A stretch of DNA of 45,840 bases from an uncultured Pelagibacteraceae bacterium (GCA_902596915.1 CACJVQ010000008.1:1-45840); one strand, 5' to 3'. Positions 20,168 to 29,128 are shown, counted from the first letter of the stretch. The notes: generated by a model not told the origin, from the sequence alone. Program-made: numbers and translations.

Positions 20168-20956
20168 ATGAAAATACCAAACTTAACAATAGAACAATTA
20201 TTAGAAGCTGGCGTTCATCTAGGCCATAAAACTTTAAGATGGAATCCAAAAATGAAAAAGTTTATTTTTGGAAAAAGAGACTCAATTCACATAATAGATT
20301 TAACACAAACCCTAGAGCTTGCTAAAGTAGCTTTAGAAAAAGTCTATTCAACAATCTCATCAGGTGGGAAAATATTATTTATATCAACAAAAAAACAAGC
20401 ATCGGAGGCAATAGCAGAACTTGCAAATGAAACAGATCAATATTTTGTTAATTATAGATGGCTAGGTGGAATGCTTACAAATTGGGGAACAATTTCTAAC
20501 TCAATAAAAAAACTTGATAAAATAGAGTCTGATTTAAAATCAGAGAATAGAGGCTTTACTAAAAAAGAATTATTAAAAATGAGTGGCCAGAGAGATAAAC
20601 TGCAAAGATCACTTGGTGGAATATCAGCAATGAAAAAGATACCTGATCTTGTATTCATAATTGATACAAATTATGAGTCTTTAGCAATTAAAGAGTCCGT
20701 TAAACTAGGTATACCAATAGTAGCAATTTTAGATACAAATTCAAATCCAGATGGTATTGATTTTCCTATTCCTGGAAACGATGATGCAAGAAGATCTATT
20801 GATTTGTATTGCTCACTTTTAAAAGAAACAATTCTAAATGCTAAAAAAGAAGCACCACAGAATATTGCTAGTGATAAAGATACAGAGGCTTTAAAAGTTG
20901 AAAACTCAAGCCCAGAAAAATCTAAAGAAGTAAAATCAGAAACAAAACTTAATTAA
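20168..20956 (+). CDS. rpsB: 30S ribosomal protein S2
   Basis: This is a small-subunit ribosomal protein needed for S1 docking and translation initiation. It has the typical start [25 protein letters not shown], the central [11 protein letters not shown], and [37 protein letters not shown]. The globular family core ends near residue 225; the last 35 or so residues are a low-complexity tail rich in Glu, Lys and Ser, common in alphaproteobacterial S2. It heads the rpsB-tsf-frr-uppS-cdsA-dxr-bamA series and follows the structured leader, whose pseudoknot could block its ribosome binding site. A 29-base gap with an acagga ribosome binding site separates it from tsf. Confidence 0.97.
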   Translation: MKIPNLTIEQLLEAGVHLGHKTLRWNPKMKKFIFGKRDSIHIIDLTQTLELAKVALEKVYSTISSGGKILFISTKKQASEAIAELANETDQYFVNYRWLGGMLTNWGTISNSIKKLDKIESDLKSENRGFTKKELLKMSGQRDKLQRSLGGISAMKKIPDLVFIIDTNYESLAIKESVKLGIPIVAILDTNSNPDGIDFPIPGNDDARRSIDLYCSLLKETILNAKKEAPQNIASDKDTEALKVENSSPEKSKEVKSETKLN

Positions 20957-20985
20957 AAAAATTAACTTTATTACAGGAAAATGAA

Positions 20986-21837
20986 ATGAGTGATATAGAA
21001 AAAGTAAAACAATTAAGAAAATCAACAGGCGCAGGTTTTAAAGATTGTAATGCTGCGTTAAAGGAGTCTAATGGTGATTTAGATAAAGCTGCTGAAATTT
21101 TGAGAGTAAAAGGTATAGCTAAAGCTTCAAAAAAAATGTCAAGAAGTGCAACAGAGGGAGTTGTAGTTACTTCTGGGGATGAAAAAAAAATGTCTTTGAT
21201 CGAAGTGAATTGCGAAACAGATTTTGTTGCAAAAAACGATGATTTTATTGAATTTGTTAAAGAATTAAGTGAATTAAATAATCATCACTCTTCAAATGTC
21301 GAAGATTTAAAAAAATCGACTATGAAAAATAATAAAACCGTTGATGAAAATTTAGTAGCCTTAATAGCAAAAATTGGAGAAAAAATAACAATTGGGAGAG
21401 TAAAAACTTTAGCTGATGAAAATTCAAGAAATTTTGCTTATCAACATTCAGTAATTAAAGATAATGTTTCAAAATTAATAGTAATAGTATCTTTGAATAC
21501 TAGTGAGAAATCTGATAAAATTGATTTATTTGGAAAGCAATTATCAATGCATATAGCAGCATCAAATCCAATTGCATTAAATGCAGATCTGATTGATCAA
21601 GAAATAATAAATAAAGAGGTCAATTTAATAGAAGAAGAATTGAAAAGTTCAGGCAAACCAGAAGATATAGCAAAGAAAATTAGTATAGGTAAAATTAATA
21701 AATTTAAAGATGAAAATAGTTTAATGTCTCAAGATTGGGTAATAGACCCAAAAATGAAGGTTAAAGATGTATTAAAAAACTTAGATATTTCTAATTTACA
21801 AATTAATAATTTTATTAGGCTAAAAATAGGTGAGTAA
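20986..21837 (+). CDS. tsf: Translation elongation factor Ts
   Basis: This is the guanine-nucleotide exchange factor for EF-Tu. The UBA-like N-terminal domain has [21 protein letters not shown], followed by the core motif [15 protein letters not shown] that contacts EF-Tu. The 283-residue length is usual for the family, with divergent lysine-rich central and C-terminal parts. Its stop shares one base with the frr start (TAATG), with an aggtgag ribosome binding site for frr inside the end of tsf. In many alphaproteobacteria pyrH lies between tsf and frr; here it does not. Confidence 0.96.
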   Translation: MSDIEKVKQLRKSTGAGFKDCNAALKESNGDLDKAAEILRVKGIAKASKKMSRSATEGVVVTSGDEKKMSLIEVNCETDFVAKNDDFIEFVKELSELNNHHSSNVEDLKKSTMKNNKTVDENLVALIAKIGEKITIGRVKTLADENSRNFAYQHSVIKDNVSKLIVIVSLNTSEKSDKIDLFGKQLSMHIAASNPIALNADLIDQEIINKEVNLIEEELKSSGKPEDIAKKISIGKINKFKDENSLMSQDWVIDPKMKVKDVLKNLDISNLQINNFIRLKIGE

Positions 21838-22286
21838 TGTTTGAGGAGTCAAAATACAATAATAAAATGTCCAAAACATATGAAGTGTTTCAAAGTGAAC
21901 TGAGCTCATTAAGAACAGGAAGAGCGAATGCAGCTATGTTAGACATTGTAAAAGTTGATGTTTATGGACAAAAAATGCCAATTAATCAATTAGGTAGTAT
22001 TACAACCCCAGAACCTAGAAGCATAAACATACAGGTTTGGGATACAAATAATGTAGCACTTATAGACTCTGCAATTAAAAAATCAGAGTTAGGATTAAAT
22101 CCTCAGATTGATGGACAATTAATTAGATTACCTGTCCCTGATCTTAGTGAAGAAAGAAGATCGGAAATAAAGAAAATAATTAAATCTATGGGTGAAAAAT
22201 GTAAAGTATCTATAAGAAATATAAGAAGAGAAGCAAATGATGAGTTAAAAAAACTTCTAAAAGATAAAGAGATTTCAGAAGATTAA
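21837..22286 (+). CDS. frr: Ribosome recycling factor, cut short by an in-frame TAA
   Basis: Ribosome recycling factor works with EF-G to split post-termination ribosomes and is essential in E. coli. The 149 readable residues match the family: ELSSLRTGRANAAMLD, VDVYG, PINQLGSITTPEPRS, then the second domain with LIRLPVPDLSEERR, and RNIRREANDELKKLLKDKEISED. The frame then meets TAA at 22284-22286, where the family usually continues with E or another residue for about 35 more residues. Those residues are still encoded in the same frame downstream (next entry). As written, the product lacks the last long helix of the three-helix bundle of domain I. A GAA-to-TAA single change would explain it. 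A sequencing or assembly error is possible. Confidence 0.9.
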   Translation: MFEESKYNNKMSKTYEVFQSELSSLRTGRANAAMLDIVKVDVYGQKMPINQLGSITTPEPRSINIQVWDTNNVALIDSAIKKSELGLNPQIDGQLIRLPVPDLSEERRSEIKKIIKSMGEKCKVSIRNIRREANDELKKLLKDKEISED

Positions 22287-22388
22287 GTAAAAAAAAAAGA
22301 AAAAATTATTCAAGATTATACGGACAGCCAAATAAAAGTTATTGATGATAGAGTTGCTGCAAAAGAAAATGAAATAATGACAATATGA
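22287..22388 (+). pseudogene. frr: Separated C-terminal end of frr, same frame, beyond the TAA
   Basis: Read in the frr frame after the stop, these bases encode 33 residues starting VKKKEKIIQDYTD and ending AAKENEIMTI, then TGA. This matches the charged C-terminal helix of ribosome recycling factor (family endings resemble LAAKEKEIMEV). The restored protein would be 183 residues with one residue at the stop position, close to the usual 185. Its natural TGA overlaps the uppS ATG by four bases (ATGA), the junction expected for an intact gene in this operon. The segment has no start of its own and is translated only if the stop is read through or is an error. A run of ten A bases lies at 22289-22298. 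Confidence 0.85.
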
Positions 22389-23065
22389 TTTTGCCCAAAC
22401 ACGTAGCCATAATAATGGATGGCAATGGAAGATGGGGAATTCAAAAAAAAAAATCAAGAAATTACGGACATTCTAAAGGTATAGAGGTTGTAGAAAATAT
22501 CATCGAAGAAGCAGTATCAAAAAAAATAAAATACCTAACGTTATTTACTTTTTCGACTGAAAATTGGAAAAGACCAAAAAGTGAAATTAAGTTTTTAATT
22601 AGTATACTAGAAAAATATATTCAAAAAGAATTAAACAACTTAATTAAAAAAAAAATTAAATTAAAAATAATAGGTAATTTAGATAAGTTTCCTAAATCAC
22701 TTAAATTAAAACTAAGAAATGCTGAAAAGTTAACAAGATTAAACAATAAGATAGAGATCATAATAGCTTTAAATTACGGCTCTAAAGAAGAAATTATAAA
22801 TACTGTAAAAAAATTAAATAATTCATCAATTCGCATTAATGAAAAAAATATATCTGAAAACCTATACACCAAAAATATTCCAGATCCTGAAATTTTAATA
22901 AGAACTGGAAATAGAAATAGACTAAGTAATTTTTTATTATGGCAATTATCTTATACTGAGATTTATTTTGTAAGTAAACTTTGGCCTGACTTTACACGAA
23001 AAGATTTCAGTAAAATTATAAATAATTTTTCAAAAGTTAAAAGAAATTTCGGTGGTATTAAATGA
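22385..23065 (+). CDS. uppS: Undecaprenyl diphosphate synthase (cis-prenyltransferase)
   Basis: This enzyme extends farnesyl diphosphate with isopentenyl units to make the C55 carrier lipid for peptidoglycan and polysaccharides. It has the catalytic HVAIIMDGNGRWG motif at residues 6-18, FSTENWKRP near residue 58, and RTGNRNRLSNFLLWQLSYTEIYF near residue 180. The family usually has RTSGEQRLSNF there, so the RTGNRNR variant is slightly divergent. Length (226 aa) is normal to slightly short. It carries an 11-A run at 22443-22453 and another 10-A run at 22646-22655. The ATG overlaps the natural end of frr and the stop overlaps cdsA by four bases. Confidence 0.95.
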   Translation: MILPKHVAIIMDGNGRWGIQKKKSRNYGHSKGIEVVENIIEEAVSKKIKYLTLFTFSTENWKRPKSEIKFLISILEKYIQKELNNLIKKKIKLKIIGNLDKFPKSLKLKLRNAEKLTRLNNKIEIIIALNYGSKEEIINTVKKLNNSSIRINEKNISENLYTKNIPDPEILIRTGNRNRLSNFLLWQLSYTEIYFVSKLWPDFTRKDFSKIINNFSKVKRNFGGIK

Positions 23066-23715
23066 TTGAGCTACAGAAAAGATTATTAACATCTTTATTA
23101 TTGTTGATGATAATCTTTTTTTCTTTAAAAAATTCTACAGTTTTATTTTTTGTATTTTTAGCAATAAACTACTTTTCATTAATTGAATTTAATAATTTAT
23201 TTAAAAATATTTTTAAAAAAACAAATCAACTATATTTTTTTTCTTTTTTAGCTAGTGTGATTTATATTTCTATATTTTCTTTAATAATATGGAATTTCCT
23301 AATTCCTTTTAACAATAAAGCCACAATAACATTAATTTTCTTAATATTAATATGTATATCTACAGATATCGGTGGCTTTATATTTGGCAAATTAGTTGGT
23401 GGTAAAAAATTAACACAAATCAGTCCTAATAAAACTTATTCAGGTGTCTTTGGATCATTTTTTATTTCAATAACTTTTAGTCATTTCTTTTATATTTTTT
23501 ATAAAACCTATTTGATTTTTGAAGTTAATTATTTGATTTTAATAATAATAATTTCATTGATTTCGCAAATAGGAGATTTAATTATTTCATTTCTTAAAAG
23601 AAAAGCAAAAATAAAAGATACAGGATCAATATTACCTGGACATGGAGGAATTCTAGACAGAATAGACGGTATTTTATTTGCTTTACCTTTTGGAATAATA
23701 TTGATTTCTATATAA
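23062..23715 (+). CDS. cdsA: Phosphatidate cytidylyltransferase (CDP-diglyceride synthase)
   Basis: This integral membrane enzyme makes CDP-diacylglycerol from phosphatidic acid and CTP for phospholipid synthesis. The family signature near the C terminus is clear (KRKAKIKDTGSILPGHGG followed by DRIDG), and DIGGFIFGKLVGGKKL lies in the middle. About six hydrophobic spans are visible. At 217 aa it is shorter than the roughly 285-residue E. coli protein, with fewer N-terminal spans, a compact form common in streamlined genomes. It overlaps uppS by four bases and lies one base before dxr. Confidence 0.94.
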   Translation: MIELQKRLLTSLLLLMIIFFSLKNSTVLFFVFLAINYFSLIEFNNLFKNIFKKTNQLYFFSFLASVIYISIFSLIIWNFLIPFNNKATITLIFLILICISTDIGGFIFGKLVGGKKLTQISPNKTYSGVFGSFFISITFSHFFYIFYKTYLIFEVNYLILIIIISLISQIGDLIISFLKRKAKIKDTGSILPGHGGILDRIDGILFALPFGIILISI

Positions 23716-23716
23716 A

Positions 23717-24889
23717 ATGACAAAAGATATTTTCTTATTAGGTTCCACAGGATCAATTGGAGAGACAACATTAAAAGTAATTAAAAAAGATAAATCAAAC
23801 TTTAATGTAAAGTTATTATCTACGAATAAAAATGCAGAAAAAATTTACAAACAAGCAATACAATTTGGAGTTAAAAAAGTAGTCATTTTTGATAAAAAAA
23901 GCTACCTTAATAATTTTAAAAAATTTAAAGAAAAAAAAATAAAAATTTTTCCAACCATAAAAGAAGCATTAAAAAAAAATAGAAAGAAATCCTTCTTAAC
24001 TGTAAATGGAATTGCTGGAATTGAAGGACTTGAACCCACGTTAGATATAATAAAATATTCAAACAATTTAGCTATGGCTAATAAGGAATCAATAATTTGT
24101 GGGTGGCAATTCATAAGAAAAGAATTACAAAAAAGACATACAAGATTTATACCTCTGGACTCTGAGCATTTTTCAATTTCGTCTCTTATAAAAGATGAAA
24201 GTAAAAAAAATATTAAAAAAATATATTTAACTGCTTCTGGAGGCCCTTTTTTATATAAAAATCTAAAAAATATTAAAAATATAAAACCTAAATTTGCTTT
24301 AAATCACCCAAATTGGAAAATGGGGAAAAAGATATCAATTGATTCAGCCACGTTGATGAATAAAATTTTTGAAATAATTGAAGCAATTAAAATATTTGAT
24401 ATGGAACGAAGTAAATTTGATATATTAATTCATCCAAAATCTTATTTACATGCTATAGTAAATTTTAAGAACGGGCTAACAAAATTAGTAGCACATGAAA
24501 CAACCATGCAAATACCAATCGCAAATGCTCTATATCTTACAAAAAATAATTATATTTATAAAAGCAGTAATTTTAATTATCATAAATTAAATAGTTTAAA
24601 CTTTATAAAGCCAAATATTAAAAATTTTCCTCTTTTAAAAATATTAAATTACAAATTTAAAAATACTTATTTTGAAATAATTCTAGTTTCGATCAATGAT
24701 ATGCTTGTTAAAAACTATCTTTTAAATAAAATTTCTTACATTTCTATTCACAACAAGATGTTAGAATTATTAAAAAAACCGTATTTTATAAAATATTACT
24801 CATCTAAACCTAAGAATATAAATGATATCAAATTTATGGTAGAAATTGTAAATCAGTACATTATTAAAAATTTAAAAGTTAATGATTGA
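23717..24889 (+). CDS. dxr: 1-deoxy-D-xylulose 5-phosphate reductoisomerase
   Basis: This enzyme catalyses the first committed step of the MEP isoprenoid pathway, the NADPH-dependent conversion of DXP to MEP. The nucleotide-binding GSTGSIGETTLKV motif is at residues 8-20. Substrate and metal-site signatures follow: ANKESIICG, DSEHFSI, TASGGPF and HPNWKMGKKISIDSATLMNK. The 390-residue length is typical. Together with uppS it supplies isoprenoid for the carrier lipid. Its 3' end overlaps the bamA frame by 8 bases; the membrane protease gene rseP, often found here in other proteobacteria, is absent. Confidence 0.95.
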   Translation: MTKDIFLLGSTGSIGETTLKVIKKDKSNFNVKLLSTNKNAEKIYKQAIQFGVKKVVIFDKKSYLNNFKKFKEKKIKIFPTIKEALKKNRKKSFLTVNGIAGIEGLEPTLDIIKYSNNLAMANKESIICGWQFIRKELQKRHTRFIPLDSEHFSISSLIKDESKKNIKKIYLTASGGPFLYKNLKNIKNIKPKFALNHPNWKMGKKISIDSATLMNKIFEIIEAIKIFDMERSKFDILIHPKSYLHAIVNFKNGLTKLVAHETTMQIPIANALYLTKNNYIYKSSNFNYHKLNSLNFIKPNIKNFPLLKILNYKFKNTYFEIILVSINDMLVKNYLLNKISYISIHNKMLELLKKPYFIKYYSSKPKNINDIKFMVEIVNQYIIKNLKVND

Positions 24890-27140
24890 AAATCTTAATA
24901 AATTAATGAAGCCAATTATTTTATTTATTGTCACACTATTATTGTCTTTTTCAGTATCCAAAGCAGAAATTTATAAAGAAATTGTAGTTGAGGGCAATGA
25001 AAGACTTTCTGTTGAAACGGTTATAATGTTTTCAGGTTTAAATTTATCTGATGACCTTACAATTAATGATTTAAACTCATCAATAAAAAAACTTTATAAA
25101 ACAAATTATTTTAAAGATATAAAAATTACACAAAAAAATAAGATTTTAAAAATTATAATTATTGAGAATCCTATAATTCAATCAATCAAAATAAATGGAA
25201 TAAAAAATAAAAATACATTAAGCAAATTAGAAGAGTTGACAAAAAAATCTGAAAAATATCCTTTTTTAAAAAATAGAATTCTAAATCAAAATAACCTTCT
25301 TTTAAATATTGTAAGAGGCACCGGATATTACTTTGCAGAGATAAATACAAAGGTAATAGATAATCAAAATAACTCTGTGGATATAATTTATAATTTTAGT
25401 TTAGGTGAAAGAGCTATAATTAAAAAAATAAATTTTCAAGGTAAAAAAGTTTTTTCAGATTCAAAACTAAGAAATATAATCAGATCTGAAGAAGGTAGAT
25501 TTTGGAAGTTTATTACGTCTAATAAGTATTTAGATGAATTAAAAATTAAACAAGATGAGAAAAGATTAAAACAATATTACCAAAAGAAAGGTTATTACAA
25601 TGTTAATGTAAAATCTTCTTATGCAAAAAATATTAATAATAAATTTTTTGAGCTAAATTTTAATATAGACTCTGGTGAAAAGTTTTTTTTTAATGACATA
25701 TCAATTGAAATAAATGATGATTTTAATAAAGAAAATTTTGTAGAAATCCAAAATGATATTAAAAAACTAAAAGGTAAAAAATATTCTTCCAAAATAGTAA
25801 ATAATATTTTAGACGAAATTGACCAAATATTATTATTAAGGGAGTTTTTATTTTTAAATACAAAATATGACTTATCTATTATTGATAAAAATAAAATTAA
25901 CTTAAAATTTAAATTTGAAGACTTAGAAAAATTTTATGTAGAACGAATAAATATATTTGGAAATTTTATTACCGAGGAGAAAGTTGTAAGAAATGCACTT
26001 ATCGTTGATGAGGGTGATGCCTTTAATGAAGTGCTTTTAGATAAATCTATTAATTCAATTAAGTCTAGAGGTATTTTCCAAAAAGTAGAATCAAAAATTA
26101 AAACCTCAAATACAGATAAACAAAAGAAAGTAATTGACATTTTAGTTGAAGAAATGCCTACTGGTGAGATATATGCTGGTGCTGGAACAGGTACTTCTGG
26201 CGCCACAATTACTGCTGGAATTCAAGAAAAAAATTATCTTGGAAAGGGAATTAAATTAGGCACAAATATTTTAATATCAGAGGATGAAATTAAAGGTAAG
26301 TTTTCAGTTACAAATCCTAATTTTAAAAATACAGATCGCTCATTAAAAACAACATTAGAAAGTACTAGTTCAGATTTTTTAAGCACTGGTGGATTTAAAA
26401 CTTCTCGTACTGGATTTAGTCTTGGAACAGGTTTTGAACAATATTCCGATCTATATGTTAATCTTGATATATCTACATATTATGAAAAATTAGAAACAGC
26501 TTCAACAGCTTCCGCTCACAAAAAAAAACAGGAGGGTGATTATCTAGAAAATTTATTTAGGTATAAAGTAATAATGAATAAACTCGATCAAAACTACCAA
26601 CCCACTCAAGGTTATATGTTTAGTTTTGATCAAGAATTGCCCATTTATTCTGATGATTTATCTGTTGGAAATACTCTTAATTTATCAAAATATCACTCAG
26701 TATCAGATAATTTAATTTTATCTGGTAAATTATTTCTTAAGTCAGTCAACTCAATCGATGACGAAGTAAGAGTCTCTAGAAGAATTTATATACCTAGTAA
26801 AAACTTAAGAGGATTCGAACCTGGAAAAATTGGACCAAAAGATGGAGTTGAATATGTTGGTGGTAATTTTGGCTCTGCATTAAATCTAAATTCAACTATA
26901 CCTAATGTTATAAATGGATTTGAGAATATTGATCTTAATCTTTTTTTTGATGCTGCTACATTAAGAGAAGTTGATTACGATAGCTCTTTGGAATCTAGCA
27001 AAATTAGATCATCCACAGGCATAGCAGTTAATTGGTTCACAATAATTGGCCCACTCTCTTTTTCGTATGCTATCCCTTTGTCTAAAGAGACAACTGATCA
27101 AACAGAATCATTTAGATTTCGAATAGGAACGTCATTTTAG
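24882..27140 (+). CDS. bamA: Outer membrane protein assembly factor BamA
   Basis: This Omp85-family protein is the central channel of the BAM complex that folds beta-barrel proteins into the outer membrane. It has an N-terminal signal peptide (hydrophobic core about residues 11-24, cut after SKA), a POTRA-domain region to about residue 420 including EIVVEGNERLS, and a C-terminal beta-barrel with YAGAGTGTSG, the LRGFEPGKIGP motif of the loop 6 region, and a terminal phenylalanine (FRIGTSF) expected of a beta-signal. The 752-residue length is normal. ATG 24882 overlaps dxr by 8 bases; ATG 24906 (MKPIILF) would give a tidier signal peptide and is a real alternative. Confidence 0.95.
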   Translation: MIENLNKLMKPIILFIVTLLLSFSVSKAEIYKEIVVEGNERLSVETVIMFSGLNLSDDLTINDLNSSIKKLYKTNYFKDIKITQKNKILKIIIIENPIIQSIKINGIKNKNTLSKLEELTKKSEKYPFLKNRILNQNNLLLNIVRGTGYYFAEINTKVIDNQNNSVDIIYNFSLGERAIIKKINFQGKKVFSDSKLRNIIRSEEGRFWKFITSNKYLDELKIKQDEKRLKQYYQKKGYYNVNVKSSYAKNINNKFFELNFNIDSGEKFFFNDISIEINDDFNKENFVEIQNDIKKLKGKKYSSKIVNNILDEIDQILLLREFLFLNTKYDLSIIDKNKINLKFKFEDLEKFYVERINIFGNFITEEKVVRNALIVDEGDAFNEVLLDKSINSIKSRGIFQKVESKIKTSNTDKQKKVIDILVEEMPTGEIYAGAGTGTSGATITAGIQEKNYLGKGIKLGTNILISEDEIKGKFSVTNPNFKNTDRSLKTTLESTSSDFLSTGGFKTSRTGFSLGTGFEQYSDLYVNLDISTYYEKLETASTASAHKKKQEGDYLENLFRYKVIMNKLDQNYQPTQGYMFSFDQELPIYSDDLSVGNTLNLSKYHSVSDNLILSGKLFLKSVNSIDDEVRVSRRIYIPSKNLRGFEPGKIGPKDGVEYVGGNFGSALNLNSTIPNVINGFENIDLNLFFDAATLREVDYDSSLESSKIRSSTGIAVNWFTIIGPLSFSYAIPLSKETTDQTESFRFRIGTSF

Positions 27141-27142
27141 AA

Positions 27143-27652
27143 ATGAAAAAAATTTTTTTTTATTTTTTAGTATTATCTATTTTTCCTCTAAATACATTTG
27201 CGAAAATTGTATACATTGATTTAAATTTAATTTTAAATAATTCTGATGTTGGAAAGTTTGTTAATTCACATATAGAAAAGATTAAAAAAGAAAATTATTC
27301 AAAATATAAACAACAGGAAAATAAATTAATTGAAAAAGAACAATTATTAATTTCCCAAAAAAATATTCTAAATGAAATTGAGTTTAATAAAAAAATAGTA
27401 GCATTAACTGAAGAGGTTAAAAAATATAGATCGGAAAGAAAGGACTCAGTCGATAGAATAAATGAGATTAAAATAGATTATACAAAAGAAATTTTAAAGT
27501 CATTAAATCCTATTATTGCAAAATATGTCGATTTAAACTCTATTTCAATGGTGATTCCAAAAAAAAACATTATTGTTGGAAGAAAAAATCTAGATATCAC
27601 AGATCAAATAATTAAACTTCTTAATGATAATATTAAAAAAATAAATTTATAA
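27143..27652 (+). CDS. OmpH/Skp-family periplasmic chaperone
   Basis: This is a probable Skp-like chaperone that holds unfolded outer membrane proteins for BamA. It has a signal peptide (MKKIFFYFLVLSIFPLNTFA), the family start KIVYIDLNLILNNSDVGK, then a long charged, helix-forming stretch (about residues 45-115) consistent with the coiled-coil tentacles, and a short C-terminal beta region. The 169-residue length fits. It is two bases after bamA and one base before lpxD, the usual bamA-skp-lpxD order, which strongly supports the assignment despite low sequence conservation. Confidence 0.87.
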   Translation: MKKIFFYFLVLSIFPLNTFAKIVYIDLNLILNNSDVGKFVNSHIEKIKKENYSKYKQQENKLIEKEQLLISQKNILNEIEFNKKIVALTEEVKKYRSERKDSVDRINEIKIDYTKEILKSLNPIIAKYVDLNSISMVIPKKNIIVGRKNLDITDQIIKLLNDNIKKINL

Positions 27653-27653
27653 A

Positions 27654-28634
27654 ATGGATAACCCTTTTTTCAAAAGAAAAACAAATATTAAAATTAATGA
27701 TATTTTATCTTTATTAAATCTTAAAAAACAAAAAGTTAATTATCGAGTTAATGATATTAAAGAATTAGAGACTGCAAAAAAAAATGATATTACATTTTTT
27801 AATTCAATTAAATACTTAGAATTTATAAAAAAAACTAAATCAAGACTAGTCATAACTAATAAAAAATTTTTGAGTGTAATTCCATCACAGATATATACAA
27901 TTGAGGTGCCAAATGTGTTATTAGCTGTATCTTATATAACATCTTTATTTTATCCAAATTCTGTAAATGATAACTTTGATTTTAATGTCAGTAAAATTAA
28001 TAAGAATGATTTTAAAAATTTAAAATTTGGTAATAACGTTTTAATTGGAAAAAATGTTAAAATTGGTAAAAATTGCTCTATTGGTCATAATACTATTATT
28101 GAAAAAAATGTGAGCATTGGTAACAACTGTAACATTGGTAATAACGTTGTTATTAAAAATAGTATTATTAAGAATAATGTAAATATTCTTGATGGTGCAA
28201 TATTGGGTAAAAAAGGTTTTGGTTTTTTTCCTGGAGGAAAATCAAACATTAGATATCCACACATAGGAGCGGTTATAATCGGAAATAATGTTGAAATCGG
28301 ATGCAATAATACTATTGATAGAGGTTCACTTTCTAATACTGTAATTGGAGACGGCACGTTCTTAGATAACCAAGTACATGTAGCTCATAACGTTAAAATA
28401 GGAAATAATTGTATAATTACTGCTCAAGTTGGGTTTGCAGGAAGTGCCTTAATTGGCAATAAAGTAATGATTGGAGGTCAAGCAGGCATCTCCGGTCATT
28501 TAGTTGTAGGTGATAATGTTAAAATTGGTGGAGGTAGTGGAGTAATCAAAAATATTCCTTCAAATACAAAAGTGATGGGATATCCTGCTAGAAATATAAG
28601 AAATTTTTTAAGGGATAATAAAATTAATGACTAG
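27654..28634 (+). CDS. lpxD: UDP-3-O-acylglucosamine N-acyltransferase
   Basis: This enzyme catalyses the third step of lipid A synthesis, adding the N-linked acyl chain. The N-terminal uridine-binding domain (about residues 20-105) is followed by a left-handed beta-helix of many hexapeptide repeats such as IGKNVKIGKNCSIG and IGNNCNIGNNVVI. The catalytic histidine lies in DNQVHVAHNVKIG. IDRGSL before it is also characteristic of LpxD and separates it from LpxA. The 326-residue length is slightly short of the E. coli 341. It overlaps fabZ by 8 bases. Confidence 0.95.
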   Translation: MDNPFFKRKTNIKINDILSLLNLKKQKVNYRVNDIKELETAKKNDITFFNSIKYLEFIKKTKSRLVITNKKFLSVIPSQIYTIEVPNVLLAVSYITSLFYPNSVNDNFDFNVSKINKNDFKNLKFGNNVLIGKNVKIGKNCSIGHNTIIEKNVSIGNNCNIGNNVVIKNSIIKNNVNILDGAILGKKGFGFFPGGKSNIRYPHIGAVIIGNNVEIGCNNTIDRGSLSNTVIGDGTFLDNQVHVAHNVKIGNNCIITAQVGFAGSALIGNKVMIGGQAGISGHLVVGDNVKIGGGSGVIKNIPSNTKVMGYPARNIRNFLRDNKIND

Positions 28635-29073
28635 CTTAAACAAAGATCAAATAAAAGAATTGTTACCTCATAGAGAACCAATGCTTCTTATTGATGAGTT
28701 AAGAAATATAAAAAAGCTTTTTTCAGCTACAGCAATTGTAAATGTTAAAAAAGATAGTTTTTTTGTGAATGGCCATTTTCCTGGAGAACCAGTTATGCCT
28801 GGTGTTTTAATTGTAGAAGCATTTGGACAAGCAGCAGCTGCATTAACTGCAAATGGACTTGATAAAGCAACCTATGATAATAAATTAGTCTTCTTAATGA
28901 CAATTGAAAAAGCTAGATTTAGAAATCCAGTTATTCCTGATTGCACTTTAGAACTTAATATTGAGGCTATCAGATCACATGGAAGAGTATGGAAGTATAA
29001 AGGTACAGCTTTTGTGGGTGATAAAAAAATGGCAGATGCTCAGTGGTCTGCAACGATTGTAGATAGAAAGTAA
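28627..29073 (+). CDS. fabZ: 3-hydroxyacyl-[acyl-carrier-protein] dehydratase FabZ
   Basis: This hot-dog fold enzyme dehydrates 3-hydroxyacyl-ACP in fatty acid elongation. The catalytic His50 and Glu64 lie in NGHFPGEPVMPGVLIVEA, and LLPHREPMLLIDE is typical near the N terminus. The 148-residue length is right. Its place between lpxD and lpxA is the conserved arrangement; FabZ and the Lpx acyltransferases draw on the same 3-hydroxyacyl-ACP pool. A 55-base gap follows, one of the larger gaps in the window, with no clear signal that I can see. Confidence 0.96.
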   Translation: MTSLNKDQIKELLPHREPMLLIDELRNIKKLFSATAIVNVKKDSFFVNGHFPGEPVMPGVLIVEAFGQAAAALTANGLDKATYDNKLVFLMTIEKARFRNPVIPDCTLELNIEAIRSHGRVWKYKGTAFVGDKKMADAQWSATIVDRK

Positions 29074-29128
29074 TAATCAGTAGTAATAGTTGATAAGTAT
29101 TAATTATTAAATTTGTTATTTATTATCC

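Noticed and set aside
22284-22286. Stop-codon reassignment (TAA read as an amino acid) as explanation for frr
   Set aside because: Most other genes in the window end in TAA at the expected family length, so TAA works as a stop.
22287-22384. The region between the frr stop and uppS as a regulatory intergenic spacer
   Set aside because: Its in-frame translation is clearly the RRF C terminus, so it is separated coding sequence.
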